A stretch of 64,000 nucleotides of DNA. Source: Zygaena filipendulae. Lineage: Eukaryota; Arthropoda; Insecta; Lepidoptera; Zygaenidae. A model generated the notes under the pieces. The model had not been told where the DNA came from and did not search any database. It worked only from the letters and a program-made list of their open reading frames with translations. The translations under genes were made by a program, and so were the position numbers. This document shows positions 1-11,783 of the stretch, in pieces. The DNA is taken from positions 3,608,501-3,672,500 of the forward strand of contig OU015663.1 in the NCBI GenBank assembly GCA_907165275.2. The letters run 5' to 3'. Within the stretch, counting starts at the first letter, position 1; each line of letters begins with the position of its first letter.

Positions 1-1521
1 TGCCTTGAAAAAATTTCTGCTAGCAATAAGTCCGCCTATTTGCCATAAAATTAATTTATATTACATTTTATATTGTAAAATAAAACCCAAAAACATAACG
101 ACCTGTAAAATTAAATTAAATTTTTATAATAATATGTTGTTATACTTTTTTACTTAGCATTGAACACTCAAGGCACAATTAACAATGCTCTTTCGAAAAG
201 AAAATTAGCAAATAAATTTACACAGGTATAATCACTGAGAAACTCAAGCGTCTTAGCGTTTTATCGAAAGTGAAATAAATGTCAAAGTCAAAAAAAAAAA
301 ACTTTGAGTGATACCTAAATAAAATGAAAACATAACCAAAAAGTCCATGTCAACTCCTTGCACTTTCCTAAGTATAAATTATGCCGCTCGGTGTATTCGT
401 TAAGGGCGGATCCATTCATTCTTTTTGTCCGCTGCCAGTAGTTAAGGAGGTCCGCTGGAAGGGTTAACCCCCCTCGCTCCATCCCCCCACTGAACTTGCG
501 ACTCGAGAATATTTTTTTCTCTAGACTACTCGACGACGGCGGAATCGACACACTTGGCGGTAGTTTGTTCCGCTCGCTACAGAAATGATAGTTCGAGTGA
601 CGTTCGCCGGGTTATTTATTTTTTAAATGATGTAATTTTTTTTTTATTTCAATGATTCAACAAGTAGACTCGAGATGAAAAAATTGTTTTCAATGTTTCC
701 TTTACTTCAATAAATTAAAGGGAAAGTTGAGTACATTTAATATTATTTGGAAAAAGTATTTCTTGATGCAATACAGTTTTTTTTTTCTCATTAACTTTAA
801 TTTCTACTTTTAAATTTTTTTATGCTTCGAACTTTTTTAAGTACTTACGATTAAACTTTTCCGATAAATAAATTATTAGATATGTGACTAAGTAATCGTA
901 AAGACACGTTTTGTAAAAAAAGCTATCGATAACATTAATTTATTATTAGCGCATTAGTAGGTATAGTCACATCACTATCGGGCCTCATAGGCCGTAAGAC
1001 AGTAAGTCAGTAATGAACTGAATTTGTGCGCCTCGGCTCGGTCTAGCCGCCGAGCTTCCACGTCTCCGAGCTTTTTGCCTCTTGACACTTTCTTACGATG
1101 CAAATGACTGAACTGATGACGTCACGGCATTCATCAAAGCATTTTCTTTCCAAGTATACGTGTACGTAGGTATACATACACTGTTTCCATGTTTATGCAT
1201 TATTTTATTGCGATAACGAATTTTATCTTATACTCCGACCAATAATAATAAATAAAAAACCAGTAAACTGTTGATTTAACTTATCAAATATACATACCTA
1301 CATAGGTTCAATTAAAAAAAAAACCAACAATTTATAGATTGAAGTTATCAATATACAACTAGTTGATTTTTCCTGTGTTCAAATGTTAAATAACTTTTAT
1401 AATCATGATTAAAAATATGCACGTAATATTTCTTAGGTAGGACTTATATTTCTCGGTATCAAAATCAATTCAATAAAACAATTTTTGCTGTAAGGACTAA
1501 TAGGGACTTATTTATTTTGAA
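1..1521. other. AT-rich non-coding flank with two GC-richer patches
   Basis: No homology-bearing reading frame. Two patches are less AT-rich and not repeat-like: about 340-620, with a 78-codon minus frame I do not recognise, and about 1015-1140, which contains an imperfect GC palindrome and a TGACGTCA near 1118. They could be conserved non-coding elements or an unannotated promoter or UTR exon. The rest is homopolymer-rich DNA. Confidence 0.35.
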
Positions 1522-1718
1522 CTGGCTGTTCCAAGCGGTTTCACCCGCGTTAATTTCAGAGATCTCGTGGGGATTCCGGGATAAAAAGTACCCTCCTATA
1601 CCCTATCTGATGTATAAGCTATATCATTGAAAGTTTCATTAAAATCTGTTTAGTAGTTTTTGCGTGAAAGAGTAACAAACATCCATACTTTCGCGTTTAT
1701 AATACCTATTAGTAAGGA
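1522..1718 (-). mobile_element. Helitron-like (Lep1-type) non-autonomous copy
   Basis: Reverse orientation. CG-rich 3' hairpin side (gcggtttcacccgcg) at the left, the conserved ccgggataaaaagtacc core, and an AT-rich end ...tttataatacctattagtaagg at the right. The terminal CTAG has decayed to CTGG. Family name from recall of lepidopteran Helitron-like repeats. Confidence 0.6.
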
Positions 1719-1993
1719 TTTGGATAAAATTCCTCAATAACACTGATTTTTTTTACTTAACACTCACCTAATAAGTAGGTAAGGTATTTGCAGACGAAAT
1801 GCATAATTTCCAAATTGTGAAAGGCAGTAGGTACGTAGGTACTACGTTACTCGAAGTTAGTATGTAGGTAACAAGCTGAAAGGATCATTATCTCACCTTG
1901 CATTTCTAGTTACAGTAAAGTTAGAAGTGTTTGTTTGTTTCAATCGTTGATAACACTCGCTTTTGCTAAACACTTCCTTTATATTTACCTATT

Positions 1994-2162
1994 CTAACTG
2001 TGCCCCGCGGTTTCACCCTCGGTAATTTCGGAGTTCCCGCGGGAGTTCTACGATAAAAATTACCCTATGTACCCCTGATAACGTACATATATGCAAAATT
2101 TCGTGGTGATCGGTTGAGCCTTTTAGCCGTGAAAGCGTAACATACAAACTCACTTTCACATG
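1994..2162 (-). mobile_element. Helitron-like (Lep1-type) copy, truncated
   Basis: ctaactgtgccccgcggtttcacc at the left, the taatttcggagttcccgcgg core and ...gtgaaagcgtaaca; it ends at ctcactttcaca without the terminal tttataatattagtagg. Confidence 0.6.
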
Positions 2163-2728
2163 ATCTACCAATTAATTTGTCAATAGAAGGAATCGAATCT
2201 GGAACTCTTATAATAAACATTCAGTCACGATTTTGAGGTAAAATTTAGTTTATATTATGTTAAATTAAAATGTGTATCAATTTATTATAAAATGTATGTA
2301 TGTATAACCTACAAAAGACAATATCCTATTTATAACACATAGGTTTTAATAAAAATATTCACCATAATATGTTTTTAATAATACGCCTAAACATTTTAAT
2401 AAAGAATTATTCCGTTAGGTTTATAACTAGGTAGGGGGCTTCAAGTCAAAGTTTGACGCATTAACCTGCCCCTCGCTACGTTGAACTCGTATTTAAACTT
2501 AGCTATTTGAGTTTAAGACGGGCGATCGTTGTCTTAAAGTGCGGTTAAGTTTTGTTGTTTAACGGCCGAGTAATTAGTATTATACGTCTTGTTGTTAAGT
2601 TGTACCTCCATGTTATTACTTGATGTTGTAATACGAGCTGTATTGTATTGAGTTTCTCTTTAAGTTGAATATCGCCACAGATAATATAATACTATATCGC
2701 TATGTCAGTTTGAACTTGAGAAGAGACA

Positions 2729-3064
2729 TTAATAGGCTAGTTTCCTAAATTTTTATTTTTAGTCCGTTTTGTAGATTATTAAAAAATATTGGACACGTAT
2801 TTTTTTATTTTTTATGTAACCAAAAAATAACGGAGATATAACAAGTTGAAATTTCACATGACGTCACGCCTCGCTACAGTTTGTTCGCACGTTATAGCGA
2901 GCTGTGACATCACGAGTCCCCCACCCTAAACTTTAATGCGCTTTATCTATGCATATTTCCATTATTTTAAAAAAGCAAAAAATACGTGTCTTTTATTTTT
3001 TTATTATCTAACTGACGGACTAAATAGAATTTCGATTTTTTTACCCAGGAAACTAGCCTATTAA
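2729..3064 (-). mobile_element. CRE-bearing MITE with TTAA target duplication
   Basis: 328-bp element (2733-3060) with perfect terminal inverted repeats TAGGCTAGTTTCC / GGAAACTAGCCTA, flanked by TTAA at 2729-2732 and 3061-3064. A TTAA target duplication is the piggyBac signature. Internally it carries the same core as the copies at 4844, 21509, 26852 and 27380 (gcgcattaaagtttagggtg on the minus strand) and one intact TGACGTCA (2859-2866). No coding capacity. Confidence 0.75.
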
Positions 3065-3204
3065 AGATCAAGCTATTAAGTTTTTTACATATTGTACCTA
3101 CAATCTACATATTATATTTTTCAGTTGCTTAAATACCACGTCTTTCTCAACAGTTCAGCATTGGGGTGCCAGTGTTTTTTTTTTTAATAAAATGCCTTCC
3201 ATAA

Positions 3205-3310
3205 ATTGTATACATTATTTATTTATTTATTTATTCTTTATTGCACAGTGTGTGCAAATGGCGAACTTAATGCCTTGCGGCATTCTCTACATTACTTTTG
3301 CAACATAAAG
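3205..3310 (-). mobile_element. non-LTR retroelement 3' remnant
   Basis: (ATTT)n followed by ctttattgcacagtgtgtgc and aatggcgaacttaatgcc...gcattctctac, a 3'-end motif widely dispersed in lepidopteran genomes. Severely truncated; family not named. Confidence 0.4.
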
Positions 3311-3414
3311 TAAAATTCGACTTTAAACTTTCATTACTAGCAAAGTATGAGACCATCTTAGGTCCTACCGCTGCAATTTAAATATGATCATGGATCACTA
3401 TCACTACATATGTA

Positions 3415-3596
3415 CTATAGAACAAAGTCGCTACCCGCTGTCTGTCCCTATGTATGCTTAGATTTTTAAAACTACTCAACGGGTTTTCATGCGGTTTTCA
3501 CCAATAAATATAGTGATTTATGAGGAAAGTATATATCTATATTTTATCCTGGAATTCCCGCGGGAACTCCGAAATTACCGCAGAGGGACAACTAGT
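3415..3596 (+). mobile_element. Helitron-like copy ending in CTAG
   Basis: Begins ctatagaacaaagtcgctac and ends with the hairpin region ggaattcccgcgggaactcc and acaactagtt (CTAG 3592-3595). The middle holds the common gtcgctacccgctgtctgtcc module, also seen inverted at 46498-46615. Confidence 0.55.
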
Positions 3597-4166
3597 TAAT
3601 TATAAGAACCGATAATATATTAAAAAGAAAAATGGTAATAAACCTACAAATTGGGAACTTCGGGTCTCAATCGTTTTGTTGTCGGGTCCGATAATATTCG
3701 AAAATTTATAGGTACATTTATGATAAAACGAACTCATAATGCATCAAGCACATCATCATTTCCACCAAGTTGATATAGTAAAACGAAAGTAGATATACCC
3801 CCAGATCTGTCGCTGAATCACAGTGGGTAACTAAGTTTATAACAAGGCTTACTGCTTACGGAAACTTAGATTCCAAGTGCGAAGATTAGAACTCTACATC
3901 GTCTGCAATAACATCTAATGACACGACCCACTCTAATCTCCATCGCTAAACGTCTCGCCGACGTTGTGGGCGCAACAAACACATGTGTGACTCAACGCCG
4001 AACACTTGACCCTTGGCCCAAATGATGGCACTGCGTCGAAACTAAGACAGGATAGGATGTGCCGGAGGTTAAATCTATATCATCACATCCTCGCGCGTTT
4101 CCTCGTTAGTAAGCGCGCGCTAATTGCTCATGCGCGTACGCATATCGTGTACCATTTTAACTTATC

Positions 4167-4542
4167 ACTAGCCGCCCGCGGTTTCACCAGCGGTAACTTC
4201 TGAGTTGCCGCGGATAAAATCGTAACTAATATTCTATAAATGCGAAAGTGAGTTTGTTTGTTTGTTTGTTTGTTACGCTTTCACGGCTTAACGGCTCAAC
4301 CGAACATCACGAAATTTTGCATTCACGTTGTCAAGGGCACAGAGAAGGACATCCGGTACTTTTTATCCCGGAATTTCCGTGGAAACTCCGAAATTACCGC
4401 GGATAAACCGCGGGGAATCCTTCCTCATGAATTACTCTACCTATTAGTGGAAACCGCATGAAAATCCGTTGCGTAGTTTTAAAGGTCTGAGCATACATAG
4501 GGACAGACAGACAGCGGGTTGCAACTTAGTTTTATACTATGT
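4167..4542. mobile_element. composite of three Helitron-like fragments
   Basis: A short reverse fragment opening ACTAG (4167-4222), a forward copy from aactaatattctataaatgc (4224) with a (TTTG)n tract at 4250-4273 to cggggaa (about 4418), and a third fragment (4420-4542) carrying gggacagacagacagcggg. Small reading frames here are translations of the repeats. Confidence 0.55.
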
Positions 4543-4843
4543 ACTTATGATTTTCCACGAATCCATGGAGATATTACCCATAGTTAGTTTCATTGGAATT
4601 AGAATTAAGTATTTATACGCAGAGAATGCAGCTGTGTACTTACTCGTATTTACTCACAAGGTCATTCTACCATTTATCTACATGGCATTGCGATAAATCT
4701 GAAATTTTATCGAATATCCAGTCACGTTTACTTACATTTAATGTTCTTTCGAATTTGGAGCACAAAAATAATAGGTATATGTGCGCGACGAAGTAAGCTG
4801 GTTTCACTACTAGTGAGATTGCATGACTGCGTGCGCTGATTGC

Positions 4844-5174
4844 AATAGGGATGTTGCCTACTTTTGAAAATCAAAATTCTAATTAGTCCGTCAGTTAGAA
4901 AATAAAAAAACAATAGACACGTATTTTTTGCTTTTTTAAATAAATTAAAATATTCAGAGATAAAGCGCATTAAAGTTTAGAATGAGGAGGTCGTGACGTC
5001 ACTAACCGCAAAACAGCCATACAAACTGTCAGAATAGTGACGTCACGCGAAATTTCAACTCAATATAATCGCCGTTATTTTTTGATTACGTAAAAAAAGA
5101 AAAAATACGTGTCCAATATTTTTTAATAATCTAAAAGACGGACTAAAAAATAAAAATTAGTCAACATGGGCCAT
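4844..5174 (+). mobile_element. CRE-bearing MITE copy
   Basis: aatagggatgttgcctac at the left and tagtcaacatgggccatt at the right as inverted ends. Two intact TGACGTCA palindromes at 4994-5001 and 5038-5045. Internal sequence closely matches the copy at 27380-27708. Confidence 0.7.
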
Positions 5175-6160
5175 TCTATGGCTAACTATACATTTTTACA
5201 TTTTATTGTTCTTACGTTTTTTTTTAAACAAAGTCAGTTTAAATTAAAAATTGCATAATTATGACATACGAAATTTTAATATTTTTTGTGAATAATTAAC
5301 TACCTACTATTTTTTTTTGCTATCAGATCAGGTAATTTCGAGAATTTACAATAGTTTAATAGAAATTACTGATTTTCGTAATTTCGCAAATGCCCGAATG
5401 CTTTATAATAAATGAATATACCTATTATATAAATGGTTTTTTGACACCATATCGCGTTTTTTGTACACTGGCTGTTGTACGGTTGTTGTTCTCCGGCAGT
5501 GTTCATAAAAGTAAGTACCAATATTCCTTCATCTACGGTAGTGTCGTAATGTGGACACACACCCAAGTCTCGAATGCGAAACAAGCTCTCTACGCGTGAA
5601 TTGAGCGCGCGTATTAATTAGTAAAAAGGATATATCCTTAATGAGTGATTAAGCAACAAGACTCTGGCGCACGTAATGTGGTAGCGTCAGTGCACTCCCA
5701 AAAAAATACTCTAGTCTAATTACAACTTTATTGCATTACGCACACGTATCAATATGGTTAAACATTACTCTTGTCTCAGGCAGTGAGCTTCAGTCAACTC
5801 ATTTTGATTTGCATTTCAAACGTAGCAGAGTTGGCTTTACATTAGCAGCGAATTCTATCATGCTGATTTGCGACTTCCCGAATTGCAGTTGAAAACACTT
5901 TATTTTGCCGTAAGGTTGTACCTACCTATATTATAATAATATGCACGTTTTGACACCTACATTATCTAGCAATCAACCAAAATAAACACATTTCAAAAGT
6001 TGAACTTGTCCAAACATGATCAATTAATCACAAGACCGCTATGTTTCCGATTGGCGGTTGACATCGAAAAATGACAGACACAAAAGTTACATAATTCCCC
6101 TACTGAGAAGGTATAGGACTTTGTAGTAATTAATTTCTAATTTCATATACTCCATTTATA
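5175..6160. other. non-coding, nothing recognised
   Basis: AT-rich DNA with T-runs. Overlapping short frames at 5366-5599 on both strands show no family resemblance. No repeat family identified. Confidence 0.5.
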
Positions 6161-6392
6161 TCCTACTAATATTATAAATGTGAAAGTGTGGATGTTTGGA
6201 TGTTTAGATGTTTGGATGTTTGTTACTCAATCACGCAAAAACGGCTGAACGGATTTGAATGAAATTTGGCAAGCACGTTGTCAGGGGTACAAAGAAGGAC
6301 ATAGGGTACTTTTTATTTTATTTTCGTTTTATCCTGAAATTCCCGCGGGAACTCCAAAATTACCACGAGTGAAACCGTGGGGCACAGCTAGT
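6161..6392 (+). mobile_element. complete Helitron-like (Lep1-type) element
   Basis: The best-preserved forward copy in the left arm: 5' tcctactaatattataaatg, four tandem ggatgttt/agatgttt units, the gtactttttatttt core, and the 3' hairpin (cacgagtgaaaccgtgg) followed by ggcacagCTAGt. No target duplication, as expected for Helitrons. Confidence 0.7.
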
Positions 6393-9300
6393 GTTAGATA
6401 TTTAATTATTAAGAATAAGAAAATAACTCTATAAGCATAATGTATGGATAGAAAGATTCAAAGAGAAAATATCAAGTAAATCCAAATGACATGCATATTC
6501 CCTATTACAACGATTCAGCTATAGCTCTATAGCTAGGTACCGGGCAGGGCTGGTTTTCAATCATTCGTTTTGAAGTGGAGAAGACTCATGCTGTTACACA
6601 ATGAGAATAACAAAAGATGAAAAAAAACAAATATTAGCAATTTTAATATAATATTATGTATATAATGACTATATTATGTACCTATTGATGGTGAATGAAT
6701 GAATAGGTCAGCTATAAACACAGTAGTTTTATAACAATTGAATAGGTATTCCAATATGAATTTAATGTAAATTAAATATTTAATTAATAATAATATATTC
6801 GGAACAGTAAATAATTTTTCGTATTGATTCATTAGGACGACACCGTTGGTCTACTGCGGTTAAATAACCTGACTTTTAGGTATGCTCGGTGTCGCTGGTT
6901 TGGTTCTTTCGCCTTTATAATATTTATTTTCGTCTGGTCAGTGTCTTTCTTATCGGTTGTACCTATCGAAATAAGATATAGGAAAGACTTGTAGAACTCT
7001 TTAAGGCGCACCTAGAAATCTAATAAAATGTATTAGAAGGTCCCGACCTTTGTCGAGTAAGGTACAAAATCAAAATATGTTACTATGCACTTACCATGGA
7101 GGTAAGTTACGTAATACGTAAAGGTATGTACATTGTACAATGTACAGTCAGAAGCAGAAATATGTAATAACTTTTTATTGCAACCGTAAAAAGTTTAATG
7201 GCTGTCGAAAGTGCCTACCTACGTATTTTTGAGGCAGACTGTACAACGTTGCTGTAAACAACCGGAGCGAATACGCGTCTTATCAGCGTATAAGCGAGGA
7301 TGTGGGTTTCAGGAAATAGTTATAAGTACAATATAATAAATTGTGCTTAAAAATATATAAACCTACATAATAAAAAGTTCGCTAAGCTGGATTGGCCGGC
7401 TGGACAGGGTTAATAATCTGTTAAGAAACTTGTTTTTTTTTTTATCATTCTGATTGCTTTTCATATAAGAAGTCATATTAGTGAGAATAAGGAAGTTATT
7501 GTAAAGATGTAGAATTTCTCAATATCAAATTTTCGCCATCCATGAGTTGATGTTAATAAAACTGCAAAAATTAAAAGAACTACCGTCATTATTGTAGTTA
7601 CTACGGTAAGTAATTTAAATGTAATTTTTCTGGTTTTTATATTCGTTGGATAATAATAATTAATTAATAAATAATCCATTAAAAAGAACCTTTACAAACC
7701 TAGAACGATTTTAAAAAGAAACACCTAACCTACAGTTCTTTGCAACCATCATAATATTAGGCATAGGTCTCGTAAGTATAGGATTATAGTATCACAAAGA
7801 TCCGATATTCAATTTTTTTTTTGGTTCCTTACATTTTCTCTGATAGCAGCCTATGTTGAATCGACTTTGAAGCGTATTATATATAGGTATCTACAGTTCA
7901 ACTGTTACTCGCGGTTTCTCCGCGCGTGTTTAAGAATTTCCTCAGGAACTCCTTATTATATCTAAGTTATATACCTTCCGAAATTAATTCCATAAATGAT
8001 AGAGAAAATCACACCGTTAGTTTAAAACAAGCTGACACAGAGATGCCAAAAGTAACTTCGGTTTACCTATAAGTATAGATTGATATGTCGCTTTTTATCA
8101 GTTCCCTCGTTGTTTTATTTTAATTATTTTATAAGTTGTTAGCTCCATTGAAAAACTACACGACTACTCTAATATTAAAAATTAGAATACGATTGCCAAA
8201 CTGAGGATATTGTCTTAAGAATAGACGCTTAATCTTAGCCTTTTAAAAAATCTACACAACTTTTTCGCCTCAACGGACCAAAGTCTTCATGACAAGTCTG
8301 CAAGAGTAGGCACTTTCGTCGAGGTCAAATGGAACATTTATCACATCTGGGTAACCCATTTATTTAAAATAGGTGTTATTAATTAAGAACAACACAGTGG
8401 CTATTACCTTCGTTCTACTCAAACCTGTAGCAAATACTCGTGACACTAGACTGATAGAAAGAGATGGAGACACACGTATTTTAATAGTCCATCGCTCGCT
8501 TACACCGCTGTCAAGTTGATTCTACGATTAACTAACAAATTAGTCTGCGGATTAGTAACAACTTCCATCCGTTCGCTCCAAAAATAGTTTCCTATTTGAG
8601 GTGTGAGGACTACATCTAAATTATTAACATAGGTAGGTAGGTACTTTGTACAAATTCAGCAAGAAACAACCAATTTGTGTTAATTGAAGCATAATTGTCA
8701 TCATTTGGCGCCATTAACGCAATTTAAGTGGGAACTTTGTCTTAGTTACATGAGGTCATCGGTCATCGCACATGCCGTAATTTCGTTTGTCGAAAACGGG
8801 AAACATAATCTTGTATTACCTAACCCTTTACAAGACTTTTAAAAGCTTTTCCCGGCTTGAATTGCAACACGATGTTTTTTTTGGCATATCCATTTCCGGG
8901 TAATCGGACTAAAGGTACATGACAACAAACAAACAATAATTCATATTCCTTTTTTGAAATTTTCGTTTTCTGACCGCCACAAAATATCAAACTCTCGATA
9001 CGACAGTAGTAAAACCGATTAACTGACAAAAACAAGTGCGAATACTGTAAAGTGTAAGTACAGTCCAAAATAACCCTCCAGACGCCGCGTCTTAACTGTT
9101 ATTACCAGATATTACACTTACGAACAACCGCCATCAGAACAGCGAGGAAACTTGCCCCGTTACATATGCAAGCATTGGAGTATGTGGGGGTCATTCATAA
9201 CCCCGAAGTCTGAGGCGAGATACACACGGCTGTGGAGAAAATCCAAAAAAAAAATTAAAACCACATACCTGTCTGCATACTTGATTATTTCAACTAAAAA

Positions 9301-9944
9301 TTATAGCGGACAACCTGAAAATTATCACGAGAGTATGACAAGGCGATAGACGACACTAAAATAATATGGCGTACTTACCTATATGAAATGAAAAATGGCT
9401 ATGACGTAAGGTAACGATAACTAAGATATTCCTTTTGCTATCGTTCATTCATTAGTAATAAAAGCTCCGAAAACTGTAACGCAATTATTACTACAACTTT
9501 TGTAATATAAACAATTATTATATACACAGCTCTTTTATGTTAATGGCACTACTAGGGATTTTCTAGCAATAGGAAGTTGTGAAGAACAGGCGTTTTGTTT
9601 GAGTTCCTAAAATTAAGTAATGCCAGTCATATGTTTTCTCGGATAACTTTCATTCTTCCTACCTTTTATTATTGCGTCCGTTTTATATCAGTATGTCACA
9701 TATATGAAGCTATAAATGCAGTGAGACTTCAATACAGTTTGGAAGGTGGCCAGCGCGAGCGGTCTTTTTGGCCTCAAGATGTCGTTTGGAGCAACTTTGT
9801 TAATACACGAACGAATGTTGCTTACAATTCTGTTGTGTAAGCACCCAACGAAGTGCTGTGAGGCTTTATTTGTCTTTCTGAACTGCTATTGGCGATGTAT
9901 GTCGTAGTTCACTAGTGTTATTGTCTACTATAAAACCTAATTCT
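6393..9944. other. 3.5 kb non-coding, no repeat or gene recognised
   Basis: No reading frame with family resemblance and no Helitron-like or MITE copy that I can see. Low-complexity AT tracts alternate with normal-composition blocks (for example 9060-9240). It could hold regulatory DNA, but nothing in the sequence proves it. Confidence 0.4.
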
Positions 9945-10010
9945 GAATTTAATTTTTATCCTACTTCCCAAAAAGGAGGAGGTTCTCAATTCGACGCGTA
10001 TGTTTTTTTT
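9945..10010 (+). repeat. fragment of the GACTTCC-AAAAAGGAGGAGG repeat
   Basis: cctacttcccaaaaaggagg followed by aggttctcaattcgac is the start of the interspersed repeat found full-length at 59838 and inverted at 62925. Other scraps lie at 27985-28033 (reverse) and 57893-57932. Confidence 0.6.
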
Positions 10011-10684
10011 TTAATGTGCCATTTTGCCAATCTCCAGCCAGCCGGCATAGGTATGGAGGAAGGAATAGCATTGCGTGTTTGTCAATCTAGAATATGTTCT
10101 ATCTATGTAATAACTTCCATCCAAATTCATTCAGCCTTTTATGATTTATTATTGAAATAAAATTATTATTAGTGATTTTGCACTATTCTAGTGATGATGT
10201 TCGAAATGTGTCTAACTGAAACCATAATTTTATTCTTGACGTACCGTAATTATCTGCTAATCGCATAATGAATGTGGACTTGACCCTTTCCGGAATTGTT
10301 TATCTACAACCACAACATCACGGTGTTTGTTTGCCAATACAATAATATCCACACCATTGTCATTTTAAAAGAAGCACACAAACGATCCCTTGGAGATTTA
10401 TCCGCAGTCAAAGCAGTCACAATAGAACATATCATATCGTTAGTTAAAAAAAATATTGATTGTTATTAACAAAAATACGCCGGGTATTCGACATACGCAC
10501 TTGAGTGAGCAATTTAGCTATTAGGGCCGTGGTTCCGCTGGCAAAGAACGGAACCGCCTGCTCAATTGGCCGGGCTAAAGAGGAAACAATCTTGTACGCG
10601 CACCGCTTGCCGACGGAACCCTAGCCAATCTCGGTGCATCGCTGAGGACCCGTGCACACTGGACAACAGGATTACCAATATCAT

Positions 10685-10749
10685 ACTTATATTGTTAATA
10701 CTTATATTGTTAATATTTATAGATATTGTTAATACTTATATTGTTTATA
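10685..10749 (+). repeat. 15-bp minisatellite
   Basis: About four copies of acttatattgttaat with small variants, in an AT-rich block. It causes the Ile/Leu-rich tail of a short chance reading frame. Confidence 0.7.
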
Positions 10750-11413
10750 AATACATTTAAAAGTAAATCTTATAAATATTTTAAAAGACAAACAAAAAGT
10801 CTATTGCTGGTCGGTTTTTGGTTCGCTAGCACGATTATGTTAAAAAAAGATGCCTACCTATCATAACATTATAAATTAGTTTTTAAGTCATTTATTAGAT
10901 GTTTATTACGTTTTCAAGCCTTCACTTTTATTATTGTAGTATACACATTGTCAGGTAGATATAATATTAGGTACCTACTTGCCTACTTAAAAAAAAAATA
11001 TCAAACCTAATCTTATTTTTGTCTGAAGTAGATGTTTTGTGAAATTTTTCAACTGATAATAACCAAAAGAATATTTTCAATTTAGTAAATATCTATTATT
11101 TTGTTTGTTCTAACTATTGTTTCTTGCAACACAATGTTGAAAATGTACAATGTACATAAATACATATAAGAAAAATTAGACCACTATTTAAGTTCTGTAA
11201 GTATTGAAAGATTGTATTGTGTTTGAACTTTTAGACACGGAATTAAATAACAAAGTAAAATGACTTGCATTGAAACAATGCTAATGATAAATAATAATAA
11301 ATAAATAGAAATTAAAATTAAAATTATAAAGTGTTTCCTTCATAGTACTTTGGTAGTCATGGTAGTACATATACCAACATTCTCAAACCACTACTTACCT
11401 ATCTCGCTAGAAC
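10750..11413. other. AT-rich non-coding DNA
   Basis: Homopolymer-rich, no gene or repeat family seen. Confidence 0.4.
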
Positions 11414-11584
11414 AGCCCCCCTAGTCAAGTTGACAATCTATACAATCGTTAATACATAGAAAACTAAGATGGAAGATGGAATCGTTATGTCACGTAGTCA
11501 CGCAAAACTCAACTTTGTGATATAACGATTCGTTTCTCAGTTATGCCTTAACTATTGTAGATTGTCAACTTGGCTAGGAGGGCT
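11414..11584. mobile_element. 171-bp MITE with AGCCCYCCTAGYCAAGTTGACAATC-type inverted repeats
   Basis: Left end agccccccta... and right end ...taggagggct are inverted repeats extending about 27 bp (with mismatches) through agttgacaatcta. No coding capacity. A second copy of the family lies at 49694-50090, split by another element. The target duplication is not clear. Confidence 0.65.
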
Positions 11585-11605
11585 GACCTTCTTGATATTC
11601 ATTAG

Positions 11606-11783
11606 ACGAATTTCGGAGTTCCCGCGGGAATTCCGGATTAAAAAGTACTCTATGTCCTTCTCTGTAGATACCCCTGACAACGTGCATGCCAAATTTCATC
11701 TAAATCTGTTCAGCCGTTTTAGCGTGATTGAGTAACAAATATCCAAACATCCACACTTTCACATTTATAATATTAGTAGGATT
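11606..11783 (-). mobile_element. Helitron-like (Lep1-type) copy, 3' end missing
   Basis: Starts at aatttcggagttcccgcggg and runs to atttataatattagtaggat. The terminal CTAG hairpin side is lost; the core with ctgacaacgtgcatgcc is intact. Confidence 0.65.

Noticed and set aside
4258..4461. 67-codon frame, and the 83-codon minus frame at 13813-14064
   Set aside because: Both are translations of Helitron-like repeats and share VVKGTEKDI / VVRGTEKDI for that reason.
6161..6392. CRISPR-like repeat series from the ggatgttt units
   Set aside because: Short tandem units inside a eukaryotic Helitron-like element; no spacers or cas genes.
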